Below the pieces are notes generated by a model. The model was not told the origin of the DNA. It searched no databases and worked only from the letters and a program-made list of their open reading frames with translations. A DNA stretch of 7,511 nt, taken from assembly GCA_938001995.1 (NCBI GenBank), contig CALLAV010000112.1, forward strand, positions 1 to 7,511, given 5' to 3'. This stretch comes from an uncultured Amylibacter sp. Its GTDB lineage: Bacteria; Pseudomonadota; Alphaproteobacteria; Rhodobacterales; Rhodobacteraceae. Shown here in pieces: positions 1-6,135 of this stretch. The position numbers and the translations under genes are program-made. Each line of letters starts with the position of its first letter. Position 1 is the stretch's first letter.

Positions 1-519
1 CATCGGTTCACGTTGCAGCATTGTCAGTTGGCGGACGCGGCGCAGTTTCGGCGCATGAAGGCGCTGGATATGTGTGTGAACCTATTTGCGAACCACCACT
101 GTTATTGGGGGGATGAGCATTACCGTCTGACTGTGGGGCCAGAGCGGGCCTTGCGGATGAACGCGTGCCGAACGGCGCTTGATACGGGTGTGCCGATGGC
201 GATCCATTCGGATGCGCCTGTGACGCCGCTCGGACCACTGTTCACGGCATGGGCTGCGGTCAATCGGATCACGGCTTCTGGGCGCACGCAGGGGGAGCAT
301 GAGAAGATTGCTGTGGATGAGGCGTTGTGGGCGATTACCCTTGGCGCGGCTTACACGCTGCATATGGATGACGAGGTTGGGTCCATTGAAAGCGGTAAGA
401 AGGCGGATTTCGCCGTGCTGGAATCCGACCCGCGTGAGGCATCTGGGGATGCGTTGAAAGACATTGGCGTTTGGGGGACAGTCCAAGGCGGGCGCGTGTT
501 TGCGGCGGCTGATCTGTGA
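1..519 (+). CDS. YtcJ-type metal-dependent amidohydrolase, C-terminal part (5' end outside window)
   Basis: The reading frame is open from the first base, so this is the last 172 residues of a longer protein; family members usually exceed 500 residues. The amidohydrolase-3/YtcJ family hydrolyses C-N bonds of amides, carbamates or cyclic ureas in a metal-binding TIM barrel. Visible marks are an HCQ motif at fragment residues 7-9 (equivalent to the family's EHxQ metal-site strand), a NLFANHHCYWGDEHY stretch near 27-41, HSDAP at 69-73 holding a likely catalytic/metal Asp, and the C-terminal composite-domain signature ending in GSIESGKKADFAVL, typical of the superfamily. The true N-terminus and first metal-ligand HxH lie upstream and cannot be checked. 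Its stop overlaps the start of a COG0523 GTPase, suggesting co-translation and possibly metal delivery to this enzyme. The substrate is unknown. The family call is firm; specificity is not assignable. Confidence 0.88.
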   Translation, partial: HRFTLQHCQLADAAQFRRMKALDMCVNLFANHHCYWGDEHYRLTVGPERALRMNACRTALDTGVPMAIHSDAPVTPLGPLFTAWAAVNRITASGRTQGEHEKIAVDEALWAITLGAAYTLHMDDEVGSIESGKKADFAVLESDPREASGDALKDIGVWGTVQGGRVFAAADL

Positions 520-1394
520 TCCCTGTTACGGTTGTTGGCGGGTATCTGGGTGCGGGAAAGACAACGCTGGTGAACCATTTGCTGCGCAATGCGAATGGTG
601 TGCGATTGGCGGTGCTTGTCAATGAATTTGGCGAGCTGGCCATTGATGAAGACCTGATCGAGGCGCAGGACGATGATGTGATCTCCATTGCGGGGGGCTG
701 TGTTTGTTGTTCTTTCGGAAGCGATCTAACGGCCGCGCTGGGCGATATGGCGGCGATGGATCCGCCACCTGATCATGTGTTGATTGAAAGCAGTGGCGTA
801 GCGATTCCGTCTTCGATTGTGAATTCCTTGGTGTTTCTGCCCGCGTTTCGATCCGATGGGATTGTGATTTTGGCGGATGCCGAGACGGTGCAGAAATCGG
901 CCAAAGACAAATACATGGGGGATACAGTGACGCGCCAGATTGCGGATGCGGATATTATTCTGCTGAACAAAGTGGATTTGGTCAGTGCGGACGCGTTGGA
1001 TGCCACGCGGATGTGGTTGCAGGTGCAAAATCACGCAGTACGGGTCGTTGAAAGCACGCAAAGCGCGGTGCCGCCTGAGATTGTTTTGGATAGCTTTGTA
1101 GGGCGGGCACGGTCTGGGGGCGAACATTTCGAAGCCGCGCATTTGGATATGCTGACGTTGATGCCGACGGGCGCAGTAGACGCGGATGCACTGGCGGCGG
1201 CGCTGGCGGATGAAGGCGCTGGGCTGGTGCGGGCTAAGGGGTTTGTCACGCGGCCTGATGGGGCCAAAGCACTGATCCAAGTTGTTGGACGGCGCTTTGA
1301 GGTGACAGAAGCAAGTGCGGATAAAGCGGACGGGGTGGTTTGCCTTGGGTTCAAAGATGTGATGTCACACGCTGCACTTGAGGCGTTGGTTTAG
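516..1394 (+). CDS. COG0523/CobW-family GTPase, putative metallochaperone
   Basis: The product is a 292-residue G3E-class P-loop GTPase. Members use GTP to insert metal (zinc, cobalt, iron) into client proteins. The Walker A motif GGYLGAGKTT spans residues 8-17. A NEFGE segment follows at 36-40, then the metal-binding GGCVCC (GCxCC) motif at 60-65, a Walker-B-like LIESSG at 89-94 and NKVD base recognition at 151-154. A shorter CobW_C-like domain with a KGFVTRPDG stretch follows from about residue 215. The start is GTG at 516, whose GTGA overlaps the upstream TGA stop. No clear Shine-Dalgarno precedes it, so translation probably depends on the amidohydrolase gene. There is no His-rich tail. 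COG0523 subfamilies cannot be told apart reliably by eye, so cobalamin synthesis (CobW proper) is neither shown nor supported by neighbours. Service to the upstream amidohydrolase is inferred. Confidence 0.92.
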   Translation: MIPVTVVGGYLGAGKTTLVNHLLRNANGVRLAVLVNEFGELAIDEDLIEAQDDDVISIAGGCVCCSFGSDLTAALGDMAAMDPPPDHVLIESSGVAIPSSIVNSLVFLPAFRSDGIVILADAETVQKSAKDKYMGDTVTRQIADADIILLNKVDLVSADALDATRMWLQVQNHAVRVVESTQSAVPPEIVLDSFVGRARSGGEHFEAAHLDMLTLMPTGAVDADALAAALADEGAGLVRAKGFVTRPDGAKALIQVVGRRFEVTEASADKADGVVCLGFKDVMSHAALEALV

Positions 1395-2257
1395 ACCTTT
1401 ACCAAAACCAGATCAAAATCGACGCGGACGTAGGCGTCTTTTACCTGATCTGACAGAGCGAAACCTTCGGGGAAGCTGCCTGCGGGCATATCCTGATAGG
1501 TCATCACCAAATCCTCGCGCACGCCAAAGACGGTGTCTTGGTCGAGGTATTGATCCCCTTCGGCAAAGATTTCGGTGACGAGAGATTTATAACCCTCCGC
1601 CTTAACAATGTAATGCAGATGCGACGGACGCCATGCGTGGCGGCCCATTCCGTTGAGGAGTTCACCAACGGGGCCGTCTGTGGGGACTGGGTATTCGACG
1701 GGTTTGACAGAGGTGAAGGCGTAGCGGCCATCGGGGCCTGTGGTTTGTAGGCCGTGGAAGGAGTATGTGTCTTGGTCTGGGTCTTGGGAGGAGTAGAGAC
1801 CATTTGGGGCGGTTTGCCAGATATCCACAGTCGCGCCTTTTATCGGGGTGCCGTCTGGGTCACGAACGATGCCTTCTGCCACCATGACCGTCCCGTCAAA
1901 TGCGCCTTTCATGTCGCCGCCAATAGGAAGGGCAGGTGCGCCTGTGATGTGGAAGGGACCAAGGACGGAGGAGGATGTGCCCTCGGACGTGTTGTGGAGC
2001 ATATCAACCAGAGACGAGAGGCCGAGCACGTCGGAGAGGAGGACAAATTCGTGGCGCTCTGCGTCCGAGATATCCCCTGTGCGTTCAAGGAAATCGATGC
2101 CCTGTTCCCATTCGGCGTGGGTCAGGTTTACCTCTGCTGCAAAGGCGTGGAGGTGTTTGACAAGGGAGCCCATCACTTCGGCCAAGCGAGGATTTGTGCT
2201 TTCGCCCATATAACTTAGAAAGACATCGGTGATGTTGTCTTTTGTGACGTTGCGCAT
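1391..2257 (-). CDS. Intradiol ring-cleavage dioxygenase, probably hydroxyquinol 1,2-dioxygenase
   Basis: The 288-residue non-haem Fe(III) enzyme should cleave an aromatic 1,2-diol between its hydroxyls (hydroxyquinol to maleylacetate, or catechol to muconate). Residues 1 to about 105 are the helical dimerisation domain, followed by SSVLGPFHITGAP (96-108) and the beta-sandwich core. The core contains GATVDIWQTAPNGLY (141-155). The four expected iron ligands are Tyr155, Tyr189, His213 and His215, the last two within RPSHLH, with family-like spacing. The VLGPF segment resembles hydroxyquinol rather than classical catechol dioxygenases, so that substrate is preferred but not proven. An upstream ATG at 2314 in frame is possible. 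The start at 2257 is chosen because TAGGAG (2265-2270 on this strand) lies 7 bases before it and the 19 extra residues look non-family. It is transcribed divergently from the flavin monooxygenase, and its stop overlaps that of the convergent GTPase. Confidence 0.9.
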   Translation of the reverse strand: MRNVTKDNITDVFLSYMGESTNPRLAEVMGSLVKHLHAFAAEVNLTHAEWEQGIDFLERTGDISDAERHEFVLLSDVLGLSSLVDMLHNTSEGTSSSVLGPFHITGAPALPIGGDMKGAFDGTVMVAEGIVRDPDGTPIKGATVDIWQTAPNGLYSSQDPDQDTYSFHGLQTTGPDGRYAFTSVKPVEYPVPTDGPVGELLNGMGRHAWRPSHLHYIVKAEGYKSLVTEIFAEGDQYLDQDTVFGVREDLVMTYQDMPAGSFPEGFALSDQVKDAYVRVDFDLVLVKV

Positions 2258-2286
2258 GGGCTGGCTCCTATAAGGCGAACGGCGCA

Positions 2287-2314
2287 AGACTACGGCATTT
2301 GTGAAAGGGGACAA
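2287..2314 (-). promoter_or_regulatory. Candidate promoter of the dioxygenase gene
   Basis: On the minus strand TTGTCC (2309-2314) and TAGTCT (2287-2292) are separated by 16 bases, a plausible housekeeping-sigma layout about 30 bases before the ATG at 2257. Neither hexamer is a strong match, so this is a weak prediction from spacing and position alone. Confidence 0.25.
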
Positions 2315-2333
2315 GCCACTTGTGACGCGCGGT

Positions 2334-2357
2334 TGTTTGGCAAAGTATTTGGCAAAG
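2334..2357. repeat. Tandem 12-bp repeat, candidate operator in the divergent promoter region
   Basis: Two back-to-back 12-mers, TGTTTGGCAAAG (2334-2345) and TATTTGGCAAAG (2346-2357), differ at one base. Each contains TTTG-G-CAAA, an odd-centred inverted repeat, so each unit looks like a small dyad. The second copy overlaps the candidate -35 of the flavin monooxygenase gene. The position between divergent genes fits a regulator-binding site, but no regulator gene is in the window and the identity of a binding protein is unknown. Confidence 0.45.
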
Positions 2358-2378
2358 CGGGTTCAGCGCGACTAGGCT
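2349..2378 (+). promoter_or_regulatory. Candidate promoter of the flavin monooxygenase gene
   Basis: TTGGCA (2349-2354) matches five of six -35 consensus bases. TAGGCT (2373-2378) sits 18 bases further as a weak -10. The arrangement ends 27 bases before the ATG at 2406. The octamer ACTAGGCT (2371-2378) recurs upstream of the SBP56 gene. The -35 lies inside the tandem repeat, which would suit repression or activation there. Confidence 0.35.
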
Positions 2379-2393
2379 GGACTCAATTCGGTT

Positions 2394-2399
2394 GGGAGG
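2394..2399 (+). promoter_or_regulatory. Ribosome binding site of the flavin monooxygenase
   Basis: GGGAGG lies 6 bases before the ATG at 2406, a strong Shine-Dalgarno that fixes this start. Confidence 0.75.
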
Positions 2400-2405
2400 C
2401 CGCCT

Positions 2406-3869
2406 ATGGAACATTTAGACGTACTGATCATTGGGGCTGGGATTTCTGGCATTGATGCGGCCCATCATTTGAACACACTCCGCCCCAACGACAGCTATGC
2501 GTTGATCGAAGCAAAGTCGGACATTGGGGGCACGTGGCGCACCCATATTTATCCGGGCATTCGGTCTGACAGCGATTTGTTCACCTTCGGGTTTGAATGG
2601 AAACCGTGGATGGGTGTGCCTGTCGCCACAGCACCTGAGATTTTGGCCTATCTGGAAGAAGCCGTCCAAGAGATCGGTATCCGCGACAAAATCAAATTCA
2701 ATACCCGTGTGATCCAAGCGGATTGGTCGAGCGATGCGCAGCATTGGCGGGTTCTTGTCGAAAACGGCGCAGGGCAGCAGTCCACGCTGACCTGCGGTTT
2801 TTTGTGGACCTGTGCGGGCTATTATGACCACGCAAAAGGGTACACGCCGCGCTGGGCGGGGATGGATGACTTTGAAGGGGATTTAGTGCATCCACAGACG
2901 TGGCCCAAAGAATTGGACAGCGCTGACAAGAATGTGGTTCTGATCGGCTCTGGCGCAACAGCGGCCACGATTTTGCCTGCAATGGCAGGGAAAGCGGGCA
3001 AATTGGTGATGCTACAACGCTCACCGACCTATTATATGGCGCGGCCACAGATTGATGAATTCACCGCTACGCTCAACGCGCTCGATCTGCCTGACGCATG
3101 GTATCACGAGATTATGCGTCGCCGTTTTTTGCATGAAACCGAAACTTTTGTGGCCCGCACGCGGTCCGAACCTGCGCAGGTGAAAAAGGAAATGATCGGT
3201 GTTGCACGGGATCATCTGGGCGCAGATTACGACGTGGAAACCCATTTCACCCCCCATTATGACCCTTGGAAACAACGTGTGGCGCGGATTCCCGACGGTG
3301 ATCTTTTTGCTGCCATTCGTGAAGGGTTGGTAGAGGTCGTCACAGACGAGATTGAACGCTTCACCGCCACAGGATTGCTTCTGAAATCAGGGAAGACGTT
3401 GGATGCGGATATCATCGTGTCTGCCACCGGACTGAACCTGACCATGTTTGGCGATGTGGTTCTAAAAGTGGATGGGGATGTTGTTGACCCTGCCAAAACC
3501 TTTACGCACCGCGGGATCATGTTCTCTGGTTTGCCCAACCTTGCCAATGTGTTTGGCTATTTCCGCACCAGCTGGACCATGCGCTGTGGGTTGGTTTCAA
3601 AATATGTCTGTCGCTTGCTCGATCATTTAGACACACTTGGGGTGGCGTCGGTCATACCAGAGTTGCGCGCGCAAGATATGGCGATGCCTGTGCGCCCTTG
3701 GATTGATCCCGAAGACTTCAACGCAGGCTATGTGATGCGCAGTCTTGATATGATGCCGCGCCAAGGGGACAAACAGCCTTGGATCATGACGCAGGATTTT
3801 TTCCGCGACCGCGTTGATCTGCCCGTTGCCGATTTCGACGATGGAACGCTGGTGTTTGAACGCCGCTAA
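2406..3869 (+). CDS. EthA-like class B flavin monooxygenase (Baeyer-Villiger type)
   Basis: The 487-residue FAD/NADPH monooxygenase inserts one oxygen atom of O2 into ketones (Baeyer-Villiger) or onto sulfur in sulfides and thioamides. Motifs run in order: FAD-binding GAGISG at 10-15, GGTW at 41-44 with YPGIRSD at 49-55, the Baeyer-Villiger fingerprint FEGDLVHPQTWP at 156-167 (fits FxGxxxHxxxWP), NADPH-binding GSGATA at 181-186, and a late ATGLNL. Length, the SDSDLFTFGF stretch, HYDPW, and IERFTATG closely resemble mycobacterial EthA as I remember it, so it is placed in that subfamily. There is no signal peptide or membrane helix, so it is probably cytosolic. GGGAGG (2394-2399) ends 6 bases before the ATG, supporting this start. 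It is divergent from the dioxygenase and 86 bases ahead of the SBP56 operon. The true substrate is unknown: an aromatic ketone would fit the dioxygenase, an organic sulfide would fit the downstream genes. Confidence 0.93.
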   Translation: MEHLDVLIIGAGISGIDAAHHLNTLRPNDSYALIEAKSDIGGTWRTHIYPGIRSDSDLFTFGFEWKPWMGVPVATAPEILAYLEEAVQEIGIRDKIKFNTRVIQADWSSDAQHWRVLVENGAGQQSTLTCGFLWTCAGYYDHAKGYTPRWAGMDDFEGDLVHPQTWPKELDSADKNVVLIGSGATAATILPAMAGKAGKLVMLQRSPTYYMARPQIDEFTATLNALDLPDAWYHEIMRRRFLHETETFVARTRSEPAQVKKEMIGVARDHLGADYDVETHFTPHYDPWKQRVARIPDGDLFAAIREGLVEVVTDEIERFTATGLLLKSGKTLDADIIVSATGLNLTMFGDVVLKVDGDVVDPAKTFTHRGIMFSGLPNLANVFGYFRTSWTMRCGLVSKYVCRLLDHLDTLGVASVIPELRAQDMAMPVRPWIDPEDFNAGYVMRSLDMMPRQGDKQPWIMTQDFFRDRVDLPVADFDDGTLVFERR

Positions 3870-3915
3870 CGGTAATTTTTATGCCGCCTGTGGGCAAACT
3901 TTTGGTGTTTTAGCC

Positions 3916-3923
3916 ACTAGGCT
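3916..3923 (+). promoter_or_regulatory. ACTAGGCT octamer, candidate -10 region of the SBP56 operon
   Basis: The octamer is identical to that upstream of the flavin monooxygenase (2371-2378), and a GGCAAA hexamer (3893-3898) precedes it, as in the other promoter. No convincing -35 at 16-18 bases was found, so this may be an activator-dependent promoter or chance. The rest of the 3870-3955 gap shows only short, weak inverted repeats and no credible terminator. Confidence 0.3.
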
Positions 3924-3942
3924 TTCCACAAAAGGATCGAAT

Positions 3943-3949
3943 GGGAGGA
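3943..3949 (+). promoter_or_regulatory. Ribosome binding site deciding the SBP56 start
   Basis: GGGAGGA lies 6 bases before the ATG at 3956 and downstream of an alternative in-frame ATG at 3941. It would lie inside the coding region if 3941 were used, so 3956 is favoured. Confidence 0.75.
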
Positions 3950-3955
3950 TTGAAA

Positions 3956-5305
3956 ATGGAATGTTGTGGTCCGGGCTATGCCTCACCTGCCGAGGCAATA
4001 AAGGCGCCGTGCGAAAAGCTGCTTTATACCATTGCGATCTACACAGGCACGGGTATCCAAAAACCTGATTATCTTGCGACCGTGGATGTGGACCCAGACA
4101 GCCCGACCTATTCCCAAGTGATCCATCGCCTTGAAATGCCAGGTATCGGGGACGAGCTGCACCACATGGGCTGGAATGCCTGTTCGTCGTGTTTTGATGA
4201 CGGGTCCATGTCGCGCAAATATCTGATTTTGCCAGGAGTACGATCCAACAATCTGCATATCGTTGACACGGCGACCGATCCGCGCGCACCGCGTCTGCAC
4301 AAAGTGATCGACGGGGCCGAGATCAAATCCAAAACCAATCTTTCCGGCCCGCACACGGTACATTGTTTGGGCTCCGAGATTATCATTTCCATGCTGGGTG
4401 ACGCCAAAGGCGAAGCCCCAGGCGGTTATCTACATCTGAACAAAGATTTTGAAATTCAGGGTCGCTGGGAAAACTCTATGGGGGATATCAAGTTCGGCTA
4501 TGATTTCTGGTATCAACCGCGCCACAACATCATGGTCAGTTCCGAATGGGCTGCGCCGAATACCTTTATGCCTGGGTTTGATCTCGAAGAAGTCGGGCAT
4601 CTGAAATACGGACGTGAAATTCACTTTTGGGATTTCGAGGCGCGCGAGCCGATTGAAACCATGTATCTGGGTGAAGACGGATTGCTGCCTTTGGAAGTAA
4701 AATTTCACCACGATCCAGACAGCACCCACGGGTTTTGCGGCGCGGCCCTGTCCACGAACGTGATCCACTGGTGGAAAGACGATGCAGAAAAATGGCAGTG
4801 GGAAAAGATCATCGACGTGGAAAACGAGATGCATCCAGATTGGCCGATCCCTTTGCCGGGTGTCATGTCTGCTATCCTGATTTCGATGGATGACAAATAC
4901 CTTTATCTGAACAACTGGCTGCACGGCGATATGCGCCAGTACGATATCAGCGATCCGCACAACCCTGTCCTGACAGGGCAGGTGTTTATGGGTGGCTTGC
5001 TTGGCAAAGCGCCCAGCGTAAACGGTGTCGATGTGGCGGGTGGACCGCAGATGTTCCAACTCTCGCTTGATGGAAAACGGCTGTATGTGACCACGTCGCT
5101 GTTTTCGACGTGGGACAATCAGTTCTATCCCGATATTCGCACGAAGGGCGGAGTGATGGTGATGATTGATTGCGATCCTGTGAACGGAGGCATGACCATC
5201 AATGAAGATTTCATCGTGGACTTTGGTAAAGAACCAAATGGGCCAAGTCGTTGCCATGAGGCGCGGTATCCTGGTGGCGATTGCACAAGTGATATCTGGT
5301 TATGA
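3956..5305 (+). CDS. SBP56/SELENBP1-family protein, methanethiol-oxidase-like
   Basis: The 449-residue beta-propeller protein belongs to the selenium-binding protein 56 family. Characterised bacterial MtoX and human SELENBP1 oxidise methanethiol to formaldehyde, H2S and H2O2. Diagnostic segments are CGPGY (4-8), PDYLATVDVD (37-46), DELHHMGWNACSSCF (66-80), HTVHCL (133-138), YDFWYQPRHN (182-191), NWLHGDMRQYDISD, and a C-terminus ending YPGGDCTSDIWL. These are strikingly close to the human protein as remembered. Conserved His and Cys pairs (His69/70, Cys76/79, His133/136) are candidate metal or catalytic residues. The position matching human Cys57, reported to bind selenium, is Ser53 here. No signal peptide is visible, unlike the periplasmic Hyphomicrobium enzyme. 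The start at 3956 is chosen over 3941 from the ribosome binding site. The ferredoxin start overlaps its stop (ATGA). The family is certain; methanethiol as substrate is probable only. Confidence 0.93.
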   Translation: MECCGPGYASPAEAIKAPCEKLLYTIAIYTGTGIQKPDYLATVDVDPDSPTYSQVIHRLEMPGIGDELHHMGWNACSSCFDDGSMSRKYLILPGVRSNNLHIVDTATDPRAPRLHKVIDGAEIKSKTNLSGPHTVHCLGSEIIISMLGDAKGEAPGGYLHLNKDFEIQGRWENSMGDIKFGYDFWYQPRHNIMVSSEWAAPNTFMPGFDLEEVGHLKYGREIHFWDFEAREPIETMYLGEDGLLPLEVKFHHDPDSTHGFCGAALSTNVIHWWKDDAEKWQWEKIIDVENEMHPDWPIPLPGVMSAILISMDDKYLYLNNWLHGDMRQYDISDPHNPVLTGQVFMGGLLGKAPSVNGVDVAGGPQMFQLSLDGKRLYVTTSLFSTWDNQFYPDIRTKGGVMVMIDCDPVNGGMTINEDFIVDFGKEPNGPSRCHEARYPGGDCTSDIWL

Positions 5306-5667
5306 CGCACCACATTGTCACAATCACCAACCGCGACAACGCGGTGTTTAAGGTGGACGCAAAGCGCCCGCTGCTGGACGCGCTACGTGATCAAGGCGTC
5401 GATCTGCCCTACGGCTGCCAATACGGCGGCTGCATCACCTGCGCGGCTAAGCTGACAGACGGGACCGTGGATCAACGTCGTCAAGTTGCGCTGAACAACC
5501 GCCAAATCAATGACGGGTATGTCATCCTCTGCGTGGCGCGGGCCACGTCGGATATCACGCTCGACATCGGCGTAGAGAGCCATGACAAACTGTACCGCAA
5601 CCCGTTCCTCGATCCGTTGAAACCACACGAACTAAAGGCGGATATCGCCACAGCGAAGGAGGGTTGA
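5302..5667 (+). CDS. Plant-type 2Fe-2S ferredoxin
   Basis: The 121-residue protein has the chloroplast-type cluster motif: Cys39, Cys44 and Cys47 in YGCQYGGCITC, and Cys77 in GYVILCVARA. These are exactly the four ligands of a Cx4Cx2C...C cluster. The first 30 residues form the expected beta-grasp strand pattern ending in LLDALRDQGVDLPYGC. About 30 residues follow the normal end of the fold, including a Lys/Pro-rich tail, which is slightly long. There is no reductase domain and no transmembrane segment, so it is a stand-alone cytosolic electron carrier. Its ATG overlaps the SBP56 stop (ATGA) with no Shine-Dalgarno of its own, so translation is probably coupled. The pairing suggests electron exchange with the SBP56 product or the nearby flavoenzyme. 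No dedicated ferredoxin reductase lies in the window. Confidence 0.94.
   Translation: MTHHIVTITNRDNAVFKVDAKRPLLDALRDQGVDLPYGCQYGGCITCAAKLTDGTVDQRRQVALNNRQINDGYVILCVARATSDITLDIGVESHDKLYRNPFLDPLKPHELKADIATAKEG
5657..5663 (+). promoter_or_regulatory. Ribosome binding site of the CoA-binding protein
   Basis: AAGGAGG, within the end of the ferredoxin gene, lies 7 bases before the ATG at 5671. This is a strong independent Shine-Dalgarno, in contrast to the coupled ferredoxin start. Confidence 0.7.
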
Positions 5668-5670
5668 GCC

Positions 5671-6135
5671 ATGCCAGAGGCAAATATCGACCACATCTAT
5701 AACTACGATCCAGCCTATCTCGCTGGGATTCTGAAGTCGGTCAACACCATTGCGATGGTCGGGGCCAGTGCTGACAAAACCAAGTTTAGCTATGGCGTGC
5801 TGCGCCAATTGAGCGAGATTGGTTATGACATCTTGCCTGTGAACCCCAACCCAAAGCTGACGGAAATTCGCGGCTTAAAAGTTTATCGTTCGCTTGAGGA
5901 AATCGACAAGCCTGTGGATATGGTGGACGTTTTCCGCCCCAAAGAAGAGCTGTATGGTTTTGCCGAGAAGGCGATTGCGATCAAGGCCAAAGTGCTATGG
6001 GGCCAGATTGGCGTTTATGACGACAAGGCGGCAAAATTGGCCGAAGATGCAGGCTTGCAAGTGGTGATGAACCGCTGCCCTAAGATCGAATTGTTCCGCC
6101 CGTTTTGGAAACCACGGCTGGATCTGGAAATCTAG
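5671..6135 (+). CDS. CoA-binding domain protein (YccU-like, CoA_binding_2)
   Basis: The 154-residue single-domain Rossmann protein resembles the CoA-binding domain of succinyl-CoA synthetase alpha chains and E. coli YccU. Visible marks are IAMVGAS at 27-33 (dinucleotide-type loop), YDILPVNPN at 52-60, a PVDMVDVFRP stretch near 91, VLWGQIGV near 109, and NRCPKIE near the C-terminus. This order and length match the family. The family's biochemical role is largely undefined, though binding CoA or acyl-CoA is the standing prediction. It starts 3 bases after the ferredoxin stop, so it belongs to the SBP56-ferredoxin operon. Whether it takes part in that chemistry or is a passenger cannot be told. 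Its TAG stop overlaps the convergent ccoS stop (CTAG at 6132-6135). Confidence 0.9.
   Translation: MPEANIDHIYNYDPAYLAGILKSVNTIAMVGASADKTKFSYGVLRQLSEIGYDILPVNPNPKLTEIRGLKVYRSLEEIDKPVDMVDVFRPKEELYGFAEKAIAIKAKVLWGQIGVYDDKAAKLAEDAGLQVVMNRCPKIELFRPFWKPRLDLEI

Noticed and set aside
726..1280. 184-residue minus-strand frame opposite the GTPase
   Set aside because: Its composition is rich in Arg, His and Gln, typical of antisense of a GC-rich gene. The plus-strand GTPase motifs are unambiguous.
1754..2218. 154-residue plus-strand frame opposite the dioxygenase
   Set aside because: It is antisense to the intradiol dioxygenase core containing the iron ligands and has no domain of its own.
2258..2314. 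N-terminal extension of the dioxygenase from an ATG at 2314
   Set aside because: The 19 extra residues look unlike the family, they would overrun the candidate promoter, and a good TAGGAG precedes the ATG at 2257.
3861..3880. Possible terminator after the flavin monooxygenase (CCG-CTAA-CGG then TAATTTTT)
   Set aside because: The stem is only 3 bp and overlaps the stop codon, too weak for an intrinsic terminator.
3941..3955. Upstream ATG for the SBP56 gene, adding five residues
   Set aside because: It would place the strong GGGAGGA ribosome site inside the coding region; the ATG at 3956 has ideal spacing and a family-like N-terminus.
4430..5257. 275-residue open frame on the minus strand opposite the SBP56 gene
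   Set aside because: It lies entirely antisense to a strongly conserved SBP56 coding region and its translation shows no recognisable domain; it is a shadow of codon bias.
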